Source of the DNA: Anaerolineae bacterium
GTDB lineage: Bacteria > Chloroflexota > Anaerolineae > Aggregatilineales > UBA3940
Reading direction: 5' to 3'
Length of the DNA stretch: 6,616 nt
Assembly (NCBI GenBank): GCA_020852775.1
Contig: JADZAD010000267.1
Coordinates: forward strand, 1-6,616
A model generated the notes under the pieces. It was not told the origin of the DNA. It saw only the letters and a list, made by a program, of their open reading frames with translations, and did no database searches. This document shows positions 1 to 6,014 of this stretch, piece after piece. A program made the position numbers and the translations under genes. The first letter of the stretch is position 1, and every line of letters starts with the position of its first letter.

Positions 1-896
1 GGGAGGGGTTCCTTGAAATCATAGACGCCGTTGATGATCCCCCAGCGTGCCCCGCAGCCCCCACAGTGCATTGCTTCCTCGTGCCTGGCCAGGTCATAGC
101 TGTCGCACGATGGGCAGCGCCAGAATGCACCCTCCGGTGCGGGCTCGTCCGGCCCGACCGCGTCGTTACGGGTGAAGATGCTCGGCGCGATCCTGATCAA
201 GCCCCCGCTGAACTGCAAGGCCGAATCCAGCGCGACCAGCAGCCCGGTCGGTAAAAGGCGCTTGAGCACTTCCAGCCGGAAGATCGAAACACTGAGTGTG
301 CGACCTGGCCTGAAACCGGCCCGGTCAAGCGTTTCACGCACGAAACGCGGGTGAAAGTCGAAGTTCAGCGCGACAAACTCCACCGGCGTGATGTCGAAGG
401 GGTTCCACGCCTGGCGGCGCAGCAGCCAGCGCAGGATCGACTTGATATTGGCCTTGTTGGCGAACTCGAGCAGGAATACACCACCCTGCCGCATAGTGCG
501 GCGGATGCTGCTCAACGCCTGTTCGGGTTGCTGCATATGGTGCAGCACACGCACCATTGTGGCGTCATCGAAGACCGCCGGGGCGAAGGGCATCCGGTAG
601 ATATTCGCCGCGACATACAGGAAGCCATCATCTCCGTAGTGCTGGCGGGCGAACTCAAGCTGCGAGCGTGAGTAGTCCAGCAGTACGATCGTCTGGTAGC
701 CGCGGAACATCTCACTCAGGCGGCCAAATCCCGCCCCTACTTCAAGCAGCCTCTCCCCGGTGGGCGGCATCAGGCGGCGAATGGCGATACGTTCAGCCCG
801 ATCCTCGTAGTCACGCCCGCGCCCCTCCCAGAAGTCTGTCCGGTAATTTGAGCCTTCGTAGTCGCAGATATCAGGGATGGATGGGTTTTCTGTCAC
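1..896 (-). CDS. Class I SAM-dependent methyltransferase with C-terminal zinc ribbon (3' end outside window)
   Basis: Read on the minus strand from GTG at 896-894; 298 codons are visible and the reading frame continues past base 1, so the C-terminus is missing. The start is fixed by AAAGGA (903-908) about 7 bases upstream and an in-frame TAA a few codons further up. The N-terminal part is a Rossmann-type methyltransferase: motif I LLEVGAGFGRL (residues 50-60), an acidic residue in LLDYS (D74) expected to bind the SAM ribose, a motif II-like FDDATMVRVLHHM (109-121), and GGVFLLEFANK (138-148). This is the Methyltransf_11/25 (UbiE-like) pattern. Near the C-terminus CPSC (261-264) and CGGC (278-281) form a probable zinc knuckle followed by WGIINGVYDF, reminiscent of Trm112-like tails. 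The substrate cannot be told: small molecule, lipid/quinone, tRNA or protein are all open. The gene follows the CAP lipoprotein gene on the same strand but lies beyond a strong hairpin. I see no clear promoter of its own in 897-949. Confidence 0.85.
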   Translation of the reverse strand, partial: MTENPSIPDICDYEGSNYRTDFWEGRGRDYEDRAERIAIRRLMPPTGERLLEVGAGFGRLSEMFRGYQTIVLLDYSRSQLEFARQHYGDDGFLYVAANIYRMPFAPAVFDDATMVRVLHHMQQPEQALSSIRRTMRQGGVFLLEFANKANIKSILRWLLRRQAWNPFDITPVEFVALNFDFHPRFVRETLDRAGFRPGRTLSVSIFRLEVLKRLLPTGLLVALDSALQFSGGLIRIAPSIFTRNDAVGPDEPAPEGAFWRCPSCDSYDLARHEEAMHCGGCGARWGIINGVYDFKEPL

Positions 897-949
897 ACCG
901 GGTCCTTTCAGGCGATTTCGATTGCAAACTTACCACACCCACCCCGGCT

Positions 950-991
950 CAACAAGAAAGACCTGCCAGCCCTGGCAGGTCTTTCTTGTTG
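950..991 (-). terminator. Long hairpin terminator downstream of the CAP lipoprotein gene
   Basis: The 20-base arm CAACAAGAAAGACCTGCCAG (950-969) is perfectly complementary to 972-991, with only CC (970-971) between them; in RNA the innermost pairs must open to make a loop. It begins 8 bases past the minus-strand stop at 1000-1002 and lies before the methyltransferase start at 896, so it most likely ends the lipoprotein transcript. The U-rich stretch CTTTCTTGTT is in the 3' arm of the minus-strand transcript, and no separate run of T follows. Termination efficiency is therefore uncertain, and an RNA-stabilising role is possible. Confidence 0.7.
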
Positions 992-999
992 GCTGGCAA

Positions 1000-1683
1000 C
1001 TACAGGCCGAGATCGTCGCAGGTGGGGTTAGCTGGTGTGTCTTTCTGCGACCACTGTGTGCCGAATGTCTGCGTCCACCAGTGCACATAGTTCGGGAGCT
1101 TACGCGCTGCCGGGTTGTCAAAGACAACATGCCCCAGCCCCATCTCGCGGAAGTTCGGATTCAGGATGTTGGCCTTGTGGCCCGGTGACGCCATCCAGCC
1201 TTCAAAGACGCCCTCTAGCGTATCATATCCGGCGGCGATATTCTCACCGACGGTCCACCATGAATACTGCTGGGCGGTGATGCGCTGTGACGGTGTGCTG
1301 CCGGTGGTGGCACTGGTATGTGAGAAGAACTCGTTGATTGCCATATCGACGCTGTGCAGTTCAGCAGCTTTGCTGAGCTTGTCATTCAGCACGAGTGGGT
1401 TCAGGTTGCTGGCGCAGCGAGCCTGATTAACGAGGTCAAGTACAGCCTGGCGCTCATTCACGATCTGGTAATTGGCTCCGGCAGCCCCGGCAAGGCTGCT
1501 GATCGCCGGTGCCACCCCGGACGGAATCTCTACTTCGCTGTCCGTGGTTTCTCCGGAGTAGACATCGCCGGTCGAAGGCTCGCCGGGCTGGCTGCCCGTG
1601 CCACAGGCGCTGAGGATGACTGCCGCGGTGAGCAGGATGATCACTTGAATCAGGGCTCTCAGGAAAGCGCTGTACTTCACCAT
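1000..1683 (-). CDS. CAP/SCP-domain secreted lipoprotein
   Basis: A 227-residue protein starting at ATG 1683-1681, with GGAG (1691-1694) 7 bases upstream. The N-terminus is a lipoprotein signal peptide: positive residues (K3, R9), a hydrophobic core (residues 11-24) and lipobox LSAC with Cys27 as the lipidation site. It should be exported and anchored on the outer face of the membrane. A Ser/Gly/Glu/Thr-rich linker (about 28-72) leads to a CAP domain (about 76-210) carrying the family signatures: VLDLVNQAR at the start, LHSVDMA (H110), FFSHTS (H122), GENIAAG (146-152, E147), WMASPGHKANIL (163-174, H169) and HWWTQTFG (201-208). The two His plus Glu correspond to the conserved CAP cavity residues. 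Bacterial CAP proteins (YkwD-like, Pfam CAP) are mostly of unknown function; no enzymatic activity should be assumed. C90 and C222 could form a disulfide. The gene is transcribed divergently from the AAA ATPase gene and is followed by a strong hairpin, so it is probably monocistronic. A longer frame reaches 1740, but those 19 residues would run through the likely promoter. Confidence 0.9.
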   Translation of the reverse strand: MVKYSAFLRALIQVIILLTAAVILSACGTGSQPGEPSTGDVYSGETTDSEVEIPSGVAPAISSLAGAAGANYQIVNERQAVLDLVNQARCASNLNPLVLNDKLSKAAELHSVDMAINEFFSHTSATTGSTPSQRITAQQYSWWTVGENIAAGYDTLEGVFEGWMASPGHKANILNPNFREMGLGHVVFDNPAARKLPNYVHWWTQTFGTQWSQKDTPANPTCDDLGL

Positions 1684-1707
1684 GTCAACTCTCCAGTCCA
1701 CACATAA

Positions 1708-1720
1708 CATGTTCAACATG
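1708..1720. repeat. Short inverted repeat in the lipoprotein leader
   Basis: CATGTT-C-AACATG is a perfect 6-1-6 inverted repeat. It overlaps a second palindrome, AACATGTT (1706-1713). It sits between the predicted -10 box and the ribosome-binding site of the CAP lipoprotein gene, where a repressor could block transcription. This is a candidate operator only; no regulator is identified. Confidence 0.35.
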
Positions 1721-1767
1721 CTCAGGCATGCGCCTATCATACACCCGTTTTCTGGTGATGCTCAGGC
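1718..1767. repeat. 10-bp direct repeat flanking the lipoprotein promoter
   Basis: ATGCTCAGGC occurs at 1718-1727 and again at 1758-1767, exactly 40 bases apart. The copies flank the predicted -10 box (1736-1741), and the second overlaps the predicted -35 position. The spacing is close to four helical turns, so both copies would face roughly the same side of DNA. This could be a paired regulator-binding site or chance similarity in a short region. Confidence 0.35.
1736..1764 (-). promoter_or_regulatory. Probable sigma70-type promoter of the CAP lipoprotein gene
   Basis: On the minus strand a -10 box TATGAT (1736-1741, 5 of 6 to consensus) lies 17 bases from TGAGCA (1759-1764, 3 of 6 to TTGACA). 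Transcription would begin near 1729 and give a leader of about 45 bases before the ATG at 1683. The weak -35 box suggests moderate strength or activator help. Confidence 0.5.
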
Positions 1768-1811
1768 GCTCCCCTTCCGACTTGTGGAATCGGAGGCACT
1801 GTAATAGTCTT

Positions 1812-1849
1812 GCTGACAGGCAAAGGATTCACCGGTCAGCGGTAAGGGG
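1812..1849 (+). promoter_or_regulatory. Leader and ribosome-binding site of the AAA ATPase gene
   Basis: AAGGGG (1844-1849) lies 10 bases before the ATG at 1860 and supports that start. Just upstream GCTGAC (1812-1817) and GTCAGC (1835-1840) are inverted copies around a 17-base loop, a weak potential leader hairpin. A possible -10 box, TGTAAT (1800-1805), has no good -35 partner, so the promoter of this gene is not clearly located. Confidence 0.3.
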
Positions 1850-1859
1850 TAACTCAAAG

Positions 1860-3197
1860 ATGAGCCAGCAAGCGGAACCACTTTCAGGCAAACAGCGCCT
1901 GATGCAGTTGATCGCTGAACCGCAGTCGATGAAAGAGTTGGACATCTCCCCCAACGTCATCATCGACCTGATCATGCGGATGCTCTTTCAGGAGGGTGAT
2001 GTCTCGCTCCAGCGCTTCAACACGGTGATCAAGGTCGCCGCCAACCTGCTGGATGAGATACTCACCCGGCTGCAGAACGAGCATCTGGTTGAGGTAGTCG
2101 GGGCAGGCCAACTCGGACGCCTGAGCTATCGCTACGGGTTGACGGATGAAGGCCGCAAACGTGCAAACGAGGCTTTTGAGCGTTCGCAATATGTCGGCCC
2201 GGCCCCCGTACCGGTGGAGAAGTACAGCGAAGCAATCCTGTTGCAGACGAGCGAACCGCGTGTCCTGACGCCGGAGGACTTCCGGCAGGCGCTCCAGCAC
2301 CTGATCCTGCCACAGGGCTTTGAGAACCAGCTTGGCCCTGCAGTGAACAACGGCACTTCTCTGTTCCTTTACGGGCCACCGGGTAACGGCAAGACCACAA
2401 TCGCGGAGGCGATCGCCGGGCTTGTGGCCGGGACTGAACCGATCTGGCTGCCTTACTCACTGATCATCGGCGGCTACATCGTCAACCTGAACGATGAACT
2501 GATCCATAAACCGGTGGAAGGCCCCCGCCCCAAGACCGGACCGATCGGGGTGGATGCGCGCTGGGGGCTGTTCAGGCGTCCGGTGGTGATCGCCGGGGGC
2601 GAGCTCACGATGCCCGCGCTTGACTTGCGCTTTGAGGAAACAGCCAAGCTCTACGAAGCGCCACTCCAGTTGAAGGCCAACGGTGGGATGTTCCTGATCG
2701 ATGACTTTGGTCGCCAGATCATGCGCCCGATCGAACTGCTCAACCGCTGGATCGTCCCGCTGGAGACCGGGATTGACTACCTGCGGCTGCGCTCCGGGCA
2801 GACGATGCGTATCCCTTTCCGCCAGCTTATCGTATTCAGCACCAATCTCGACCCGCTGGACCTCGCCGATGAGGCGTTTCTGCGTCGCATCCAGATCAAA
2901 GTGCTGGTAGGTGGCCCGGACGAGCGGATGTACTACCAGATCTTCAACACTATGTGCGGCGGCCTCCAGATACCGTTCGACAAGGAGGCCTTCATGCACC
3001 TGCTGAACACCTGGTACCGTGGAACCGGGCGCCCGATGCAGGCCGTCCACCCACGTGATATCCTGAAGATCGCCCGCTCGATGTGTGAATTTGAAGGCCA
3101 ACCTGTGCGCCTCAGCCCGGAGCGGATCGACGCGGCCTGTAACATCTACTTTGTCGGACACAAGGCCGCGAACTGGTCTCGTGCCGTTACTGAGTAG
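1860..3197 (+). CDS. AAA ATPase of an uncharacterised bacterial family
   Basis: A 445-residue protein without signal peptide or membrane segment, so probably cytoplasmic. Residues 28-110 are a helical/winged-helix-like region, ending in the LTDEGRKRA segment common in such folds and a short linker YVGPAPVP (111-118). The AAA core has Walker A GPPGNGKT (172-179), Walker B MFLIDD (277-282), sensor 1 FSTN (326-329), a candidate arginine finger in FLRRIQ (R342/R343) and a possible sensor 2 Arg in HPRD (R399). The key ATPase residues look intact, so it should bind and hydrolyse ATP and probably form a ring. The C-terminal part (about 355-435) is the helical lid. I recognise the general type (winged-helix-like domain plus AAA, sometimes annotated only as ATP-binding protein) but not a proven function; chaperone, DNA-linked or motor-loading roles are all possible. 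It stands alone: divergent from the CAP lipoprotein, convergent with the tpiA cluster. Translation could begin in frame as far up as 1728, but that extension covers the intergenic region and lacks a suitable ribosome-binding site. Confidence 0.88.
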   Translation: MSQQAEPLSGKQRLMQLIAEPQSMKELDISPNVIIDLIMRMLFQEGDVSLQRFNTVIKVAANLLDEILTRLQNEHLVEVVGAGQLGRLSYRYGLTDEGRKRANEAFERSQYVGPAPVPVEKYSEAILLQTSEPRVLTPEDFRQALQHLILPQGFENQLGPAVNNGTSLFLYGPPGNGKTTIAEAIAGLVAGTEPIWLPYSLIIGGYIVNLNDELIHKPVEGPRPKTGPIGVDARWGLFRRPVVIAGGELTMPALDLRFEETAKLYEAPLQLKANGGMFLIDDFGRQIMRPIELLNRWIVPLETGIDYLRLRSGQTMRIPFRQLIVFSTNLDPLDLADEAFLRRIQIKVLVGGPDERMYYQIFNTMCGGLQIPFDKEAFMHLLNTWYRGTGRPMQAVHPRDILKIARSMCEFEGQPVRLSPERIDAACNIYFVGHKAANWSRAVTE

Positions 3198-3215
3198 ACG
3201 CCGGTTCTCATAACA

Positions 3216-3252
3216 CAGGCAGGGCTGCCCGGTGGTCGGGCAGCCCTGCCTG
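3216..3252. terminator. Bidirectional hairpin terminator between convergent genes
   Basis: The 16-base arm CAGGCAGGGCTGCCCG (3216-3231) pairs perfectly with 3237-3252 around the loop GTGGT. It lies 18 bases after the plus-strand ATPase stop and 21 bases after the minus-strand stop at 3274, so it can serve both transcripts. No T run follows on either strand, a feature shared with the hairpin at 950-991. Confidence 0.75.
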
Positions 3253-3273
3253 ATTCTGAATCATGCGAACGCG

Positions 3274-4056
3274 CTAGTCGTATTCAAGCTCGCGGTTGAA
3301 TATACGGCTCATGATAGTTTCGAGCAACTGCAGAAGGCCCGTCGCCAGCAGATTGGTCAGGTAGACCATCACCAGCGCCGCGCTGATCCAGTCAAGCATC
3401 AGCGTGAAGGGGCCATCCAGCCAGGCATTCAGCAGGATGCCCAGGTCGAGCACGAGCAGGATGGCGACCAGCCCGGCGGCGATCCCGATCAGATACCACC
3501 AGTTGATGGTGTCATCATGCTCCGGCAGCATCGCGTTTGCGATAGCGAACATCAGGTACAGCCAGAGCAGGATACCGGGTGTCGCCAGGAACTGCCCGAT
3601 CCCCCGGGCCATCAGCGGCAGATCGCCGGAAAGCAGCATCGACTCCAGCAGATCGAGGTTGAAACGTGTGTTTCCGATCAGCGCAAGCAGTGCGAGGCCA
3701 GAAACCAGCGGGATAATGCCAATCAGCGATTCGCGCAGATCGTCGGTTGCCGGATCGATATTCACCAGCCCCAGCAGAATGGGCTTGCCCTTCTTCTTCT
3801 GTTGTTCGGGCCACAGGCTGAATTTGAGCACCTTCACCCGCAGCAGTCTGGCAAGCAGCCACTGGCTGACTTCATGCACCATCACCCCGGGCAGCAGGCA
3901 GATGTAGTACACCAGCACTGCGGCCTGCGGATTGTTGGTCACCAGCAGCGCCACGCCCTGTATGCGGCGGTGCAGACGGCGCTCCTGTGGGATAAGCAGC
4001 CCAATCGCACCCGCGCTGATGAGCAGCGGGATCAGCCAGCCCGGAAAGCTATCCAT
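3274..4056 (-). CDS. Polytopic membrane protein, M50/site-2-protease-like with degenerate zinc motif
   Basis: A 260-residue protein with about six hydrophobic segments (roughly 7-21, 45-60, 110-128, 157-174, 187-208, 223-245), so an integral membrane protein. The segment LLPGVMVHEVSQWLLARLL (54-72) followed by VLKFSLWP is laid out like the HExxH helix of M50 (site-2 protease/SpoIVFB-like) metalloproteases, but the second histidine is Gln (H61, E62, Q65). A later NIDPATDDLRESLIG (99-113) and IANAMLP (171-177) might hold the remaining polar residues of the fold. With HEVSQ, zinc-dependent proteolysis is doubtful; it may be a pseudoenzyme or belong to a subfamily with altered ligands. The ATG directly abuts the tpiA stop and the Shine-Dalgarno lies inside tpiA, so the two are probably translationally coupled. 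It is the last gene of the kinase-tpiA unit, followed by a terminator. The M50 relation is inferred from motif layout only; the membrane topology is clear. Confidence 0.75.
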   Translation of the reverse strand: MDSFPGWLIPLLISAGAIGLLIPQERRLHRRIQGVALLVTNNPQAAVLVYYICLLPGVMVHEVSQWLLARLLRVKVLKFSLWPEQQKKKGKPILLGLVNIDPATDDLRESLIGIIPLVSGLALLALIGNTRFNLDLLESMLLSGDLPLMARGIGQFLATPGILLWLYLMFAIANAMLPEHDDTINWWYLIGIAAGLVAILLVLDLGILLNAWLDGPFTLMLDWISAALVMVYLTNLLATGLLQLLETIMSRIFNRELEYD

Positions 4057-4830
4057 CTACCCCTTTGATTTCGCCTGCGCGGTCGCTTCACACAGAGCAA
4101 TAAACCCCTCTGGCTTGAGCGACGCGCCACCCACCAGCCCACCGTCGATCTCCGGCTGGCTCATCAGCTCGGCGACGTTACCTGTGTTGACGCTGCCACC
4201 GTACTGGATGCGAATCTGCCCGGCGACATCCTTCCCGTACAGGCCCGCCAGCGTTGCGCGGACGACCTGCCCGATGATACGGTTAGCGTCTTCAGAGGTG
4301 GCGGCCAGCCCGGTTCCAATCGCCCAGATCGGTTCATAGGCAACCACGATCCCGGCGGCCTGTTCAGCGCTGATATCGGCAAACGCACCCTTAATCTGAC
4401 CGCTCACAAAAGCTTCGGTTTCACCGGCCTGGTTCTGTGCGAGACTCTCACCTACGCACACGATTGGCATCAGGCTGTGCGCCAGAGCGGCTTTGAGCTT
4501 GCGGTTGACGGTCTCGTCGGTCTCACCGAAGTACTGGCGGCGTTCCGAGTGACCAATGATGACGCAGTCCGCGATGCCGCCCAGCATCACCGGGGAGGTT
4601 TCGCCGGTAAATGCGCCCTCCTTCTCCCAGTACATGTTCTGTGCCCCGAGGTGGATCGATGAGCCCTTGAGCGCCAGGGAAAGCGGATGCAGTAGCACAG
4701 CGGAAGCACAGATGCCGCATTCCACACCCTTGAGCATGCTGAGCGGCCCCTTCACAGCCTCAGCGAAGGCAACCGCCTCGCTGACGGTCTTGAACATCTT
4801 CCAGTTTCCTGCGAGAAATGGTGTACGCAT
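4057..4830 (-). CDS. tpiA: Triosephosphate isomerase
   Basis: Cytoplasmic glycolytic/gluconeogenic enzyme interconverting dihydroxyacetone phosphate and glyceraldehyde 3-phosphate. At 257 residues it matches the usual bacterial size (about 250) and appears intact. Substrate and catalytic residues are present: N9 and K11 in AGNWKMF, the electrophilic H94 in IIGHSERR (91-98), the catalytic base E166 in VAYEPIWAIGTG (163-174, including the mobile loop 6), and the phosphate-binding YGGSV (210-214) and GGLVGGASL (230-238). The start ATG (4830-4828) has GGAG (4838-4841) 7 bases upstream. It lies 28 bases after the Ser/Thr kinase stop, and its TAG stop touches the next gene's ATG, so kinase, tpiA and the membrane protein are most likely co-transcribed from the promoter at 6070-6098. 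The next glycolytic gene, pgk, is upstream but separated by a terminator. Confidence 0.98.
   Translation of the reverse strand: MRTPFLAGNWKMFKTVSEAVAFAEAVKGPLSMLKGVECGICASAVLLHPLSLALKGSSIHLGAQNMYWEKEGAFTGETSPVMLGGIADCVIIGHSERRQYFGETDETVNRKLKAALAHSLMPIVCVGESLAQNQAGETEAFVSGQIKGAFADISAEQAAGIVVAYEPIWAIGTGLAATSEDANRIIGQVVRATLAGLYGKDVAGQIRIQYGGSVNTGNVAELMSQPEIDGGLVGGASLKPEGFIALCEATAQAKSKG
4060..4066 (-). promoter_or_regulatory. Ribosome-binding site of the membrane protein inside the end of tpiA
   Basis: On the minus strand AAAGGGG immediately precedes the tpiA stop TAG, which is itself followed directly by the ATG of the downstream gene (AAAGGGG-TAG-ATG). The core is only 3 bases from the start, shorter than usual, which fits re-initiation by ribosomes finishing tpiA. 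Confidence 0.6.
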
Positions 4831-4858
4831 GGCGGAACTCCAGTGGATGAAAGAACGG

Positions 4859-6013
4859 TCAGAGTAACAGCGTATCGTGTCCAGGAAGGATATACCAGCT
4901 TCCTTCCCGGGCGGGAGAATCGATGAAAATGTGCTGGGCTTCTTCGGTAATGGCCTGGTTCAGCACCAGTCCCACCGCTACCAGCAGGATCACGAGCAGG
5001 ATGATGCCTGCGAGCGGCCACAGCCCTGAGCGTGACCGTGCACCGCTGCGCCGCTGGCGCCGGGCAGCTGCCTTGCCTTCAGCCGGTGATGTGGATGATG
5101 GCACTGCGCCGGGCTGGGTGGGCACTGCGGGGCGGGATGCAGGCGCCGGACGAACCGCCGAGGCAGCCTCGATCGCCTGATCACCGACCTGGTTGGCGGC
5201 CGCCAGGTAGGCGGCAACCATCTGCTCAACGGACTCAAATCGCGCCCGCCGATCCTTGGCGAGTGCCTTCAGTAGAAAGCGTTCAACCGGGCCGGGGATC
5301 TCCGGGTTGACGAGGCTGGGAAGTGGAAGCGGGCTGAAGATGTGATCATGGATGATCGCGTAGGGAGTATCGGCGCTGAACGGAACGCGCCCGGCGACCA
5401 TCTCGTAGACCACTACACCCAGTGAGTAGATATCCGTCCCCGCATCCAGCTTACGGTCGCCACGCGCCTGTTCCGGCGAAATATACTGCGGTGTACCGAG
5501 CATCATGTCTTTGGAGAGCGTACTCTCTCCGGACTGGGCCATCCGGGCCAGCCCGAAATCCGTCAGGTAGATTTTGCCGCTGCGGTCAAGCATGATGTTC
5601 GATGGCTTGACATCCCGATGCAGCACGCCCTCCCGGTGGGCAGCGTGCAGGGCCCCACCGACACTGACGACGATGTCGCTGATTTCCTGTGCGGAGAGCG
5701 GCCTCTGCTTCAGGCGTGCCTTCAACGTGTCGCCTTCGATGAAGCGCATGACAAGATACGGGTAGCCTTCATACTCAGAGTAGTCATATATGGGGACGAT
5801 ATTGGGGTGATCCAGCCGGGCGACCAGCCGGGCTTCACGCTCGAATCGCTCGATGTAGGTGTCATCTCTGGAGAAGACAGCATGCAGCACTTTCAAGGCA
5901 ACGTAGCGATCAAGGCTGGCATGGTATGCCTTGTAAACAGTCGCCATGCCACCCTGTCCAAGCTGGGTGATGATCTGGTACGGGCCGATTGTCGAGCCGA
6001 TCTCAAACGCCAT
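4859..6013 (-). CDS. Membrane-anchored Hanks-type Ser/Thr protein kinase
   Basis: A 384-residue PknB-like kinase. The kinase domain (about 12-270) is complete: glycine loop LGQGGMATVY (18-27), ATP-anchoring K41 in VALKVL, helix C glutamate E60, catalytic loop HRDVKPSN (132-139, base D134), DFG (152-154), activation-loop T174 region GTPQYISPE (173-181) and TDIYSLGVV (193-201). It should be an active kinase. An Ala/Pro/Ser-rich linker (about 283-316) and a basic RRQRRSGARSR stretch (318-328) precede one membrane helix (331-351), so the kinase faces the cytoplasm. Only 33 residues follow outside the membrane, with no PASTA or other recognisable sensor repeat. ATG at 6013-6011 has AGGGGA (6020-6025) 6 bases upstream. 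It heads the kinase-tpiA-membrane protein unit and has its own promoter and upstream terminator. Whether it phosphorylates the neighbouring glycolytic enzymes is unknown; gene position alone raises the idea. Confidence 0.95.
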   Translation of the reverse strand: MAFEIGSTIGPYQIITQLGQGGMATVYKAYHASLDRYVALKVLHAVFSRDDTYIERFEREARLVARLDHPNIVPIYDYSEYEGYPYLVMRFIEGDTLKARLKQRPLSAQEISDIVVSVGGALHAAHREGVLHRDVKPSNIMLDRSGKIYLTDFGLARMAQSGESTLSKDMMLGTPQYISPEQARGDRKLDAGTDIYSLGVVVYEMVAGRVPFSADTPYAIIHDHIFSPLPLPSLVNPEIPGPVERFLLKALAKDRRARFESVEQMVAAYLAAANQVGDQAIEAASAVRPAPASRPAVPTQPGAVPSSTSPAEGKAAARRQRRSGARSRSGLWPLAGIILLVILLVAVGLVLNQAITEEAQHIFIDSPAREGSWYILPGHDTLLL

Positions 6014-6014
6014 A

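Noticed and set aside
557..1090. A 177-codon plus-strand frame
   Set aside because: It is antisense to the methyltransferase and the lipoprotein C-terminus, crosses the hairpin at 950-991, and has low-complexity Ser/Arg/Pro content typical of a shadow frame.
1706..1720. LexA/SOS box in the lipoprotein leader
   Set aside because: AACATGTT and CATGTTCAACATG superficially resemble SOS boxes, but the half-site spacing does not fit the GAAC-N4-GTTC form.
1684..1740. Start of the CAP lipoprotein at 1740
   Set aside because: This would add 19 residues before an already good signal peptide and would run through the predicted -10 box; ATG 1683 has GGAG at proper distance.
1728..1859. N-terminal extension of the AAA ATPase by 44 codons
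   Set aside because: The extension covers the divergent promoter region and begins inside the predicted lipoprotein promoter. The ATG at 1860 has AAGGGG upstream and begins a normal-looking protein.
3232..4068. A 278-codon plus-strand open frame opposite the membrane protein gene
   Set aside because: It is fully antisense to a frame with clear membrane segments and operon context, starts within the loop of the terminator hairpin, has no ribosome-binding site, and its Gln/His-rich composition is typical of the reverse complement of a hydrophobic protein.
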